NCBI GenBank assembly: GCA_017463585.1
Contig: JAFTOX010000025.1
Span: 1-35,295, forward strand
Reading direction: 5' to 3'
Origin: Rikenellaceae bacterium
Lineage (GTDB): Bacteria > Bacteroidota > Bacteroidia > Bacteroidales > Rikenellaceae
DNA: 35,295 nucleotides
In this document: positions 27,887 through 35,295 of the stretch, piece by piece
How positions within the stretch are numbered: position 1 is the first letter of the stretch
Layout: the number at the start of each line of letters is the position of its first letter
Position numbers and translations under genes: made by a program
The notes under the pieces: generated by a model
The model's input: the letters and a program-made list of their open reading frames with translations, nothing else
Told to the model about the DNA's origin: nothing
Databases searched by the model: none

Positions 27887-30800
27887 ATGGCAAAGAAGAA
27901 GGAAGACTACTCAATCAATGGAGCGCCAACTGCCAAGGTGGCTAACCTTACAGCGCCAACTCGTGCATCTGGTGGCTCGCATGTCATGGAGTCCAAGTGG
28001 GCAATCGCCAGTGCGGCAACCAATGCAAAAAACCGCAAACGTGCGACAGGGCAAGACGTTGTATGGTGGGTTGCTGGCATTCAGGCGAAGGTCGCACATC
28101 CTGGGCTTATGACCAAGAGCAGCTCAATCAACCTTAACAGCTTCACTGTCGGCAAGAAGACCTACAACCGCGACTCATTCTATCCCAACACTAAGACCAA
28201 GCTAAGTAACGTCACATGCATGGTGCGCTTCAACAACAACAAGGGCGCAGGAGCTTGGGCAAAGGTCACGCGCAAGTTCTCCAAGCCGCGTACTCCTACT
28301 ATCGGCACCATGACACGCAACAAGAACACAGGCCGTGTGTCGTGCACCATCAAGACTAATGCGGGACAAGACTACCTAGAGAGATACGATACGCGCTATC
28401 AGGTGTTCGTGTATGACTCTCGTACCAAGAAGGAGACTAAGAAGACCGACACCACATCTACCAGCGTCGAGATTGCCAATGTTGGATTCGACGTCGGCAG
28501 TCAGCAGGCGCTAACTGAGAAAGACTATGTACGGATTACTGTCAAGGCGTGGGCTCGTGGGTATGCTGGCGATTCTTCAATAGCAACACGCACGCACTAC
28601 CTGGCAATGCCAGCGAAGCCAACTATCAGCAAGTACACGTACTCGTCTCTTAATGAGAACTCGGGTGTGTTTACCGCATACATAAAGACGAACACCACTA
28701 CCACGCATCCAACTGATTCGGTCGTGCTGCAAGTAGTCGCTGACAGCGAGATTAGCAAGGCATCGGAACTAAGCGAGAACATGTGGGAGTCAACGAATGC
28801 GGTTGACAATGGCAACTGTACGGCGCTGTCCGTGCCGATTTCGGTTGTTAAGCCTACCGCTGGAAAATACTCCTGGATACGTATTCAGGCTGTACACGAT
28901 GACTTCTTCACGATTAACAGCGCACCGATGCGGTTGACCAAGCTAGAGACACCAGCACCGGCTGAGCCAACTGCGGCTGATGATAACGTGTGGATACTTT
29001 CCGTCACGCCTAATGATGACGGCGAGAGCGTCACCGTAAAACTTGGCTGGGACAAGAACGGCAAGGATGACTCTACGGGTACTGAGCTGTCATGGGCGAC
29101 CGACAAAAGAGCTTGGCAGTCGACCAAAGGCCCTAAGACATTCGAGTTCACTTGGTCAGACAAGACTTCGCAGGCATCGGGATATCGTAAGACCGCTGAG
29201 GTCATTGTTGAGGACCTTGACATGGGCGAGACGTATCACTTCCGCGCAAGACGATACCTTGAAGGTAACAACGGCACAAGCTGGGGACAGTATTCATCGT
29301 ACACGACGGTTGTGCCTGTTACAGCACCAGAAGGAGTCAATCTCTCACCACCTCCATACATCTTCGAAGGGCAAGATGCTCAACTCTCGTGGACGTTTGA
29401 CTCAGAGAGCCCGCAGAAGGCGTGGCAGTTGTACACGCCAAGCAATGCGTACGAGTATAAGACAATCGATACGTGGACGATTAACAATGTAGCCGATGTT
29501 TTAGGCCCTAACAATGAGTGGATTCAAGTAGCGAAACCTTCCAGTGAATATCCCGATGGTGTTGGAGCAGAAGTAGATTCAATGCTGATTTACTGGCATT
29601 CAGGATGGGACAAGCAATGGATGCTCGTTTATAGCGAATGGTTGGCAAGGGCTGCTACATTCGATTCAACGACAGGACGAATGGTGCCCAAAGACGGCAA
29701 GGAAAAAGATTTTACAGGGCTCTTAAGCCAGATGAAATTAAACTTAAAGGCAGGCGAATCACTCCGATTCGTGTTGAATGGCAGTCAGATTATATCCAAA
29801 GACCCAACACCCGATGTTATCCTAGGCAGTGGACAAGACCCCAACGGTGCATACATCCTTCCGTGGAATCGCTTGCAGAGTTTCATTGATGAAGGCTCGC
29901 TCGTTGTTCTTGGAAGAAAGCTAAATTGTAAGGTACGCATCTCTACTGGCTCTGAATGGGTAGAGTCTGATGAAGCAGTTCTGAGAATCATAGACCCCAT
30001 ATCAGTAGGCATCGACCTGGATGAGGAATGTCACTACCAGCCGTTGGAATTTGTGTGCATGACCGATGCCCCTGCAACATTGAGGGTCGTTGTAAGCGCC
30101 CTGGCAGCTGTGGGCGATGGAGCAAGGGGGGATAACTCGCAATACGACGGTGACACCGTATACAGCGGCACTTTCGCTCCTGTATGGACTGCCAACGAGG
30201 ACGAGACGCTATACAGCTCTGTCATTACACTACCTTCGGGGCTGGACCTGCGCCAGGATGCATCGTATCTTCTTGAAGTTGAGGCTGTTGATACCTTCAC
30301 GGGCGCTGTCGCATCCACATCGGCTACGTTTGCGGTCAACTATGACCATCGAGCAGTGCCACCTTCGCCTAATATCACCGTCGAAGGAGTGGACCTAACA
30401 GACGAGCAAGGTGTTCGCGTTCGTAAGGCTGTTATATCGCTCAAGCCACCAGAGGATGCGATTGAGACTGATGTATACGACATCTACCGTGTCGGGCTTG
30501 ATGAGCCTGAACTAATCGCCGAGGGACTACCCCTAGACGCTGAGGTAGAAGATCTCTATGCACCATTCGGCGAGGACTGTATCTATCGTGTTGCTCTACG
30601 AACAGAGGACGGGGATACCGACTGGGATGACTTCTACTATGACCTAGAAGGCAACGACATTCGCATCGACTGGGCGAATGGATATGTTGAGTTGCCATAC
30701 AACCTTGAGATATCAGATAGCTACTCCAAGGATTTCGAGGAGCGCACCCATTTGGATGGTAAGACCCGTGGATACTGGAATCCAGGCGTTACGCGCAAGA

Positions 30801-31039
30801 GTGGACTGTCCACTGATGTGGTAACGCTCGATGACGATGAGACAGCGCGGCGTGTTCGCGAATTGGCGAACTACAGCGGGCCTGTGTTCATGAGGACACC
30901 AACAGGAGACGCATATCAAGCCAACGTGGACGTAACAGGCGCGGATGCTACATCGTCGGTGATGATGTCGTTTGCTCTGGATGCACAGAAGCTTGCATGT
31001 ACAGACTTTCTTATCGAGACTGAGGAAGAGGAGGAGTAG
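27887..31039 (+). CDS. Large tail protein with fibronectin-like domains and Dit-like C-terminus
   Basis: 1050 residues. The first 600 residues contain several beta-sandwich units resembling fibronectin III (SKPRTPTIGTMTRNKNTGRVSCTIKT, LGWDKNGKDDSTG...YHFRARRYLEG). A central beta region has SWTFDSESPQKAWQLYTP. The C-terminal 130 residues (VELPYNLEISDSYSKDFEERTHLDGKTRGYWNPGVTRKSGLSTDVV...NYSGPVFMRTPTGDAYQANVDV) correspond to a distal tail protein-like domain. Ends with five Glu. Probably combines distal tail ring anchoring with host carbohydrate contact. The first 1.5 kb lacks the GTGGAC hexamer. Confidence 0.75.
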   Translation: MAKKKEDYSINGAPTAKVANLTAPTRASGGSHVMESKWAIASAATNAKNRKRATGQDVVWWVAGIQAKVAHPGLMTKSSSINLNSFTVGKKTYNRDSFYPNTKTKLSNVTCMVRFNNNKGAGAWAKVTRKFSKPRTPTIGTMTRNKNTGRVSCTIKTNAGQDYLERYDTRYQVFVYDSRTKKETKKTDTTSTSVEIANVGFDVGSQQALTEKDYVRITVKAWARGYAGDSSIATRTHYLAMPAKPTISKYTYSSLNENSGVFTAYIKTNTTTTHPTDSVVLQVVADSEISKASELSENMWESTNAVDNGNCTALSVPISVVKPTAGKYSWIRIQAVHDDFFTINSAPMRLTKLETPAPAEPTAADDNVWILSVTPNDDGESVTVKLGWDKNGKDDSTGTELSWATDKRAWQSTKGPKTFEFTWSDKTSQASGYRKTAEVIVEDLDMGETYHFRARRYLEGNNGTSWGQYSSYTTVVPVTAPEGVNLSPPPYIFEGQDAQLSWTFDSESPQKAWQLYTPSNAYEYKTIDTWTINNVADVLGPNNEWIQVAKPSSEYPDGVGAEVDSMLIYWHSGWDKQWMLVYSEWLARAATFDSTTGRMVPKDGKEKDFTGLLSQMKLNLKAGESLRFVLNGSQIISKDPTPDVILGSGQDPNGAYILPWNRLQSFIDEGSLVVLGRKLNCKVRISTGSEWVESDEAVLRIIDPISVGIDLDEECHYQPLEFVCMTDAPATLRVVVSALAAVGDGARGDNSQYDGDTVYSGTFAPVWTANEDETLYSSVITLPSGLDLRQDASYLLEVEAVDTFTGAVASTSATFAVNYDHRAVPPSPNITVEGVDLTDEQGVRVRKAVISLKPPEDAIETDVYDIYRVGLDEPELIAEGLPLDAEVEDLYAPFGEDCIYRVALRTEDGDTDWDDFYYDLEGNDIRIDWANGYVELPYNLEISDSYSKDFEERTHLDGKTRGYWNPGVTRKSGLSTDVVTLDDDETARRVRELANYSGPVFMRTPTGDAYQANVDVTGADATSSVMMSFALDAQKLACTDFLIETEEEEE

Positions 31040-32056
31040 ATGGACTGGGGTGCAGGATATGAAGCAACCTGGCGCATCTTTCACGTTAATGCTGATACAT
31101 GGTCCGACGCAGACGAAGCACAAGGTTTGTCTGATATATCTATCACTCGCACCGATGAGGGCAAGATGGAATCGGGCACATTTCAGGCTGAGGGGGACTT
31201 CGACGAGGGCTACTATCGCATCGCGATGATAGCAAGTCAGGGCGGTGAGTCGCTTCGCTACGATATGGCAACCTTACTATGCTCCACGTCAACCTACAAG
31301 GCAGACCGTGGGATATCGGTACGCGAGATAGAGGGTGCTTCAGTACTTCAACCAGCAGAAAGTCAGGTGCTATTCGAGGGCGAGTATGCCCAAGCTGGCA
31401 GCGACGGCGCTCAGTATGCAGCTGAGTTACTTAGGCGAGCGATTGTCGCACCGATTGAGGTTGAAGGTGCCTTTATCCTGAACACGCATATCGTCTTTGA
31501 CATCGGCACATCTATCTTAGACGCTGCCTGGCAGCTGCTAGACGCTGGTGGCTTTTGCATGCAGATTGACGGGCGGGGCGTTGTTCACATCCTGGCTTAC
31601 CCAGCTACTCCTTCGTTGGTGCTCGACAAGGGGGGTCTGTCCATGGTCTTAGCAGGGGTGGACGTAAGCGAGCAGGTCGATGTGCCAAACCGATACATCG
31701 CGATTGAAGAAGAGCAGGTAAGCATAGCGGTGAACGACTCACCAGCATCGCCGACATCGACTGTATCTGTTGGCAGGTGCATTGACGAGTTGGACGAGTC
31801 ACCGACAAGAGTGGGCGGGGAGACGCTAGCAGCTTATGCCGCCAGGAGACTTGAAGAAGAATCCGCCTCCATTACCGAGCGGACATACAAACGCGAGTGG
31901 TCACCTGATGTCCACCCGTTTTCCATTGTGCGTGGCATGGTGCCATCGGTAGGGCTTGCAGGAGACATGCGGGTTGTATCTCAGTCTATCGAATGCGGCA
32001 ATGGTGCACTCGTAACCGAGAAAGCAGTTATTAAGGAGCAAACGTGGACAAGATAG
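31040..32056 (+). CDS. Baseplate hub/tail-associated protein
   Basis: 338 residues, starting at the base after the previous stop with GAGGAGGAG upstream. GYEATWRIFHVNADTWSDADEAQGLSDISITRTDEGKMESGTF, LLDAGGFCMQIDGRGVVHILAYP and VPNRYIAIEEEQVSIAVNDSP resemble gp27/hub-like tail proteins (siphophage Tal N-terminal fold or Gp37-like). No peptidase domain is seen. Order Dit, hub, spike is normal. Confidence 0.7.
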   Translation: MDWGAGYEATWRIFHVNADTWSDADEAQGLSDISITRTDEGKMESGTFQAEGDFDEGYYRIAMIASQGGESLRYDMATLLCSTSTYKADRGISVREIEGASVLQPAESQVLFEGEYAQAGSDGAQYAAELLRRAIVAPIEVEGAFILNTHIVFDIGTSILDAAWQLLDAGGFCMQIDGRGVVHILAYPATPSLVLDKGGLSMVLAGVDVSEQVDVPNRYIAIEEEQVSIAVNDSPASPTSTVSVGRCIDELDESPTRVGGETLAAYAARRLEEESASITERTYKREWSPDVHPFSIVRGMVPSVGLAGDMRVVSQSIECGNGALVTEKAVIKEQTWTR

Positions 32057-34245
32057 ACCAATCGGCAATCTGGGAGCTTGTTGAGGTGCTAGACGCAGGA
32101 GCGAAACAGTCTAGCACCTCTTCACGTGTAGCCAAGGTAAGCCGAATAGACACCGATGGCACCATATGGGCGCGACTTGCTGGGAGCAACATCGACACTC
32201 CGCTAGCTTCGGTTGCCACTACTGTCGAGGTAGGCGATACCGTAAGTGTTGCTATTGGTAATAAGAAAGCTGTGGGCGAAGCAAACCTAACCAGCCCTGC
32301 GGCATCCACTGTCTACGTGGGCGGTGCCATTGCCCCCATTGCTAAAGCTGCCAACACCGCAACGCAGGCTGCCGAAGCGTCGCGCACTGTCGCTGATGAG
32401 GCCAAGGCTGTCGCAGAAGCAACCAACCAACACTTCTGGGATGATGATAATGGCGCACATGTAACCGACGACACCCGCGAGGCCTGGGAGGAAGAGTATG
32501 CCAAGGAAGACCATGGCACGCTTAGCGAGCCGACTGTCGAAAAGCCGTGGTACAACCAGCTTATCGGCTCTGCTGGTACGCTGCTTCGTACTGGCTTGCG
32601 CAACCTTGCATCATGGACGCGCAGCGGTATTGCTTTTTTCGACGGGCAGGGCAACGAAGATGAGAACATTGTTGCGCAGTTCGGCAAAGATTTAGCAGTC
32701 ATTGGGAAAGCGAACGAAAGCCACTTGGAATTGGATTTCCGAGGCATGAAAGTAATTGATGACGAAGACACAACATTCTTTCGTGTGGGTGACTGGCGCA
32801 ATGCAGACGGTACTCTTACCGATATCTTTATACAGGCACCAGACGAAGGAGGCATCCTGTCTTCGGAGTTTGCACTTACTACTCCCGCTGATACAGTTGC
32901 TGGCATTGATGTCATTTTGGATGGGGAAGAAGTAGAGAGTTTTACACTTTGGATAGACTATGACTCTAGTGGTAAAGAGATTGGTTTTGGTATAGCGCTA
33001 GATACAGCACCGCAAGAAGGAGCCATCCTCACTGTCCGTTATACCCCAATAAACCCGAGCATATTAAAAGCACTCACGTTTGGCTCCAGGAGTACCGTAC
33101 ATCCTATTGGGTCTTACAGTGCTGCAATAGGCAAAGACGTCATTGCAACTGGGCCATACTCACTTGCAGAAGGAGTAGGTACTTATGCAGTCGCAGAGGG
33201 AGCGCATGCCGAAGGATATAATTCAAGGGCACTAGGCCAATATTCTCATGCCGAAGGTTCTAGTTCCGCGCTAGGATATTGTGCTCATGCCGAAGGTGCG
33301 AGCGAGGCAGATTCTGCATGGTCGCATGCAGAAGGCTCGGAGTGTAGCACTGGAATCGATGGTAGGTTTGCTCACGCCGAAGGCTATAATTCGCACGCCT
33401 ATGGAGAGGCTAGTCATGCTGGTGGAATAGGCAACGAAGCCTGGGAGATGGGGCAGACAGTTATTGGTAGGTACGCCACCTATGTCAGCTCTACCGCACT
33501 AATAATCGGAAATGGAGAACCTAACGCCCGCTCAAACGCCCTTCAGCTTGGATGGGACGGCAATCTCACTATTGCAGGGCAGATAAACACTTCAGCTATC
33601 CCCAATCTCGCAGCATCCAAGATAACCAGCGGAACGTTTGCGACAGACCGTATCCCTAATCTCGCGGCAAGCAAGATAACTAGCGGCACGCTTGCGCTTG
33701 CAAGAGGCGGTACGGCATCAGATAACACCGCACGCGCTATTAACACGTTCTTTGCAGGCCCATCTAGCGGTGACGCAGGCAACGCGAGCTGGCGCAAGCT
33801 AGTTGCCGCAGACCTGCCTACGGTTACCGTAGCCAAGGGCGGTACTGGTGCAACTACGGCAGCAGCGGCACTAAAGAATATCATGGCGGGTAAGAAGGTG
33901 CTGTACAATGGCTCGGCAGTAAACACGTCAATCACGCTTTCCGAAACCGCAGCAAGCTACAACCACATGCGCATCTACTTCCGTGTGGGGGCTGCAACAA
34001 ACAGCGCAACGGCACCAGACCAGAGCGTGGACATTTATAGTCCGAACGGGAAATACGTGACGCTCCAGGCCGCACGGTATGTGTCTTCATCCACTACGGC
34101 TTCGGCGGTTTTTGCTGTGTATCGCGTGAACGGCACAGCACTTGCCAGGAATAATGGCGGATACCTTAACGGCAAGGGCGCTACCTTAGGCAGTGGTACG
34201 TCCACCGAAATTTATGTGTATCGCGTTGAAGCCTGGAATGAGTAG
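32044..34245 (+). CDS. Tail spike with HAEG head repeats (GTG start)
   Basis: 733 residues from GTG 32044, AAGGAGCAAAC in front, overlapping the hub gene by 13 nt. Residues 1-110 bind the baseplate (OB-like IWARLAGSNIDTPLASVATTVEVGDTVSVAIGNKKA). Residues about 370-470 hold seven or so AEG/HAEG turns (SHAEGSSSALGYCAHAEGAS...), the trimeric left-handed YadA head repeat seen in adhesins and phage spikes. Then NLAASKITSGT is repeated twice, a linker follows, and a C-terminal beta domain (YNHMRIYFRVGAATNS) closes it. A likely receptor contact or depolymerisation spike; no catalytic site was recognised. Confidence 0.8.
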   Translation: MDKIDQSAIWELVEVLDAGAKQSSTSSRVAKVSRIDTDGTIWARLAGSNIDTPLASVATTVEVGDTVSVAIGNKKAVGEANLTSPAASTVYVGGAIAPIAKAANTATQAAEASRTVADEAKAVAEATNQHFWDDDNGAHVTDDTREAWEEEYAKEDHGTLSEPTVEKPWYNQLIGSAGTLLRTGLRNLASWTRSGIAFFDGQGNEDENIVAQFGKDLAVIGKANESHLELDFRGMKVIDDEDTTFFRVGDWRNADGTLTDIFIQAPDEGGILSSEFALTTPADTVAGIDVILDGEEVESFTLWIDYDSSGKEIGFGIALDTAPQEGAILTVRYTPINPSILKALTFGSRSTVHPIGSYSAAIGKDVIATGPYSLAEGVGTYAVAEGAHAEGYNSRALGQYSHAEGSSSALGYCAHAEGASEADSAWSHAEGSECSTGIDGRFAHAEGYNSHAYGEASHAGGIGNEAWEMGQTVIGRYATYVSSTALIIGNGEPNARSNALQLGWDGNLTIAGQINTSAIPNLAASKITSGTFATDRIPNLAASKITSGTLALARGGTASDNTARAINTFFAGPSSGDAGNASWRKLVAADLPTVTVAKGGTGATTAAAALKNIMAGKKVLYNGSAVNTSITLSETAASYNHMRIYFRVGAATNSATAPDQSVDIYSPNGKYVTLQAARYVSSSTTASAVFAVYRVNGTALARNNGGYLNGKGATLGSGTSTEIYVYRVEAWNE

Positions 34246-34258
34246 GGGGTGAGAAAAA

Positions 34259-34573
34259 ATGGAAGTCGTAATCGTAGCAATCCCCTCGCTTATTGCAGCT
34301 GTCGGTGGTATCGCGTCTGCATATATAACTAGCAAGGCAAAAGCCGAGCAGGAAAAAACAGCAAAGGATGCAAAAGAGTACCGAGAGCAGCGTGAGAAAT
34401 TAGACAAGGCAAAAAACGGAGTACTCATTGCCACTATGGAAGGAGTGACTGTCCTTTTGCAGCAAGCCAAGGGGGAGAAGATGAACGGCAACGTGGAAGA
34501 AGCATTAGGAAATATCCACGATGCCAAGCACGACTTAAGGGACGTGCGAAATGAGTTAGTAGCCAAGTATTAG
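34259..34573 (+). CDS. Membrane-anchored coiled-coil protein, lysis-associated
   Basis: 104 residues; GTAGGGGGTGAG upstream. N-terminal membrane segment (VVIVAIPSLIAAVGGIASAYITS), then charged helices (KAKAEQEKTAKDAKEYREQREKLDKAKN) and a short C-terminal domain. The topology is like XhlA-type haemolysin/holin partners or class III holins. Immediately before the holin gene. Confidence 0.65.
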   Translation: MEVVIVAIPSLIAAVGGIASAYITSKAKAEQEKTAKDAKEYREQREKLDKAKNGVLIATMEGVTVLLQQAKGEKMNGNVEEALGNIHDAKHDLRDVRNELVAKY

Positions 34574-34583
34574 GAGGAACAAA

Positions 34584-34844
34584 ATGGAAACTTTTATTAT
34601 GCCGAGCATCGCAGTAATTTGTTGCGTGCTTGCCTTCGCGTTCAAGCAGGCAATCAAAAACGACCGAGCACATGACTTCATTCCACTGGGGTGCGCACTC
34701 CTGGGCATCGTCCTTGCGTGCGCGTTCTTAGGTATCAGCTTAGACAGCCTAGCCACGGGCGCTGTGAGCGGCTTTGCTGCAACAGGTCTGTGGGAGCAGA
34801 TTATCCACATACTGCCCGAAGTAGGTGGCAGTCATGCCGCTTAG
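34584..34844 (+). CDS. Holin (Phage_holin_5-like)
   Basis: 86 residues; AGGAGGAACAAA before the ATG. Two to three membrane segments: PSIAVICCVLAFAFKQAI, PLGCALLGIVLACAFLGI and a third weaker LATGAVSGFAATGLWEQI. The sequence and length match Gram-positive phage holins that precede GH25 or amidase genes. It would make pores to release the lysin. The lysin ATG lies inside its stop region. Confidence 0.8.
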   Translation: METFIMPSIAVICCVLAFAFKQAIKNDRAHDFIPLGCALLGIVLACAFLGISLDSLATGAVSGFAATGLWEQIIHILPEVGGSHAA

Positions 34845-35295
34845 AGGCATAGACGTATCCAGCAACCAGCCCACCAACATCTGCTCGATGGTGGACTATG
34901 ACTTTGCCATCGTAAAAGCGTCGGGCAACCCGTCTGGCTACCAATGGAACTATGTCAACCCCTACGCAGCGCAACAGGCACGCGAAGCCTACGCAAAGAC
35001 CAAGCGGCTCGGACTGTATCACTTCACGTTCGGGCAGCCTGACGCGCATACCGAAGCGGACTTCTTCGTTGAGCAGGTGAAGAAGCTCGGCTACATTGGC
35101 AAGGCAGTATTAGTTATCGACTACGAAGGCGACCTTGCCTTATCGCGTGGGCGTGAGTGGGTACGCAAGTTCGCGCAACGGGTGGAAGCGTTAGCAGGAT
35201 ACAAGCCCGTCATATACGCAAGCGGTTCGGTCATTATCGAGCAAGGTCTAAAGGCTCTTGGCTATCCGCTCTGGTGCGCTAACTATTACAAGGGA
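34834..35295 (+). CDS. Endolysin, GH25 muramidase domain (3' partial)
   Basis: 154 residues to the window edge. GIDVSSNQPTN (Asp7), FAIVKASG and LVIDYEG (Asp96-x-Glu98) are the active-site strands of GH25 lysozymes; YPLWCANYYKG is the second-last strand. The final strand (usually WQY...) is missing, so some tens of residues are beyond the edge. It overlaps the holin by 11 nt. Hydrolyses the glycan backbone of peptidoglycan. With the NlpC/P60 portion at 1-901 it probably forms a two-activity lysin, though the connecting sequence is not present. Confidence 0.88.
   Translation, partial: MPLRGIDVSSNQPTNICSMVDYDFAIVKASGNPSGYQWNYVNPYAAQQAREAYAKTKRLGLYHFTFGQPDAHTEADFFVEQVKKLGYIGKAVLVIDYEGDLALSRGREWVRKFAQRVEALAGYKPVIYASGSVIIEQGLKALGYPLWCANYYKG

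Noticed and set aside
1..35295. CRISPR arrays, insertion sequences or transposases
   Set aside because: No regularly spaced repeats with unique spacers and no transposase-like protein were seen.

Overview
This window is a nearly complete temperate siphophage genome, apparently in its excised (circular) form and cut open inside the endolysin region. The host is probably an Actinomycetota member of the Coriobacteriia (Eggerthella/Slackia/Collinsella-like). That host call is inferred from the style of the proteins (DUF5648 repeats on the lysin, VG15/MuF head protein, DUF5403-like and actinophage-like connector genes), the moderate GC content and good Shine-Dalgarno sites. The phage form is argued from the att site. 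A 45-nt segment matching the 3' end of a tRNA-Val(CAC), from the anticodon loop to CCA (3311-3355), lies between the last tail gene and the integrase. In an integrated prophage those two gene groups would sit at opposite ends. The last bases (a GH25 lysozyme domain without its end) and the first bases (an NlpC/P60 plus DUF5648 region without its start) are the two halves of the cell-wall hydrolase region.

Layout, read rightward from the switch. 3154-3421 is attP with paired integrase arm repeats. 4845-3422 (minus) is an XRE repressor coupled to a tyrosine integrase. 4871-5215 is the control region, with three 17-bp operators exactly 30 bp apart and a rightward promoter. 5216-8488 holds Cro, a membrane peptide, an excisionase-like HTH, a Sak4-like ATPase, an SSB and an ERCC4 nuclease. 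8481-10505 is a PrimPol-D5 helicase, followed by a candidate origin (10505-10699). 10700-13437 carries a DUF4406 protein, a zinc protein, an orphan adenine methyltransferase and unknowns. 13434-13958 is a second, self-contained regulatory cassette. 14211-14684 is an ArpU/DUF1492-like late regulator. 14679-15320 holds two small leftward genes, one of them a 22-aa toxin-like membrane peptide, and a GC-rich candidate cos region.

The late genes follow the standard siphophage order: HNH, metallopeptidase, small coiled-coil protein (TerS candidate), TerL, portal, VG15/MuF head protein (split), a small independent moron, scaffold, capsid, connectors, tail terminator, tail tube, G/GT chaperones with a -1 slippery site, tape measure, Dit-like fibre, baseplate hub, spike with HAEG repeats, holins and lysin. 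Across the contig ends the order continues with the NlpC/P60 lysin part, a tiny membrane peptide, four baseplate/receptor-binding genes (997-3153) and attP.

The most unusual points are these. (1) The hexamer GTGGAC/GTCCAC occurs close to 90 times by eye, on both strands, in all three reading frames and in non-coding DNA, several-fold more than chance. (2) The MuF-type head protein ends in a JAMM-like domain and is followed by a 69-aa gene with its own extended -10 promoter, a leaderless start and a terminator, which looks like a toxin/immunity arrangement. (3) A regulatory cassette encoding a 33-aa basic peptide and an XRE protein is flanked by 20-bp imperfect direct repeats. (4) A 22-aa membrane peptide with a sequestered ribosome binding site lies between inverted repeats. 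No CRISPR array, IS element or complete tRNA gene was seen.
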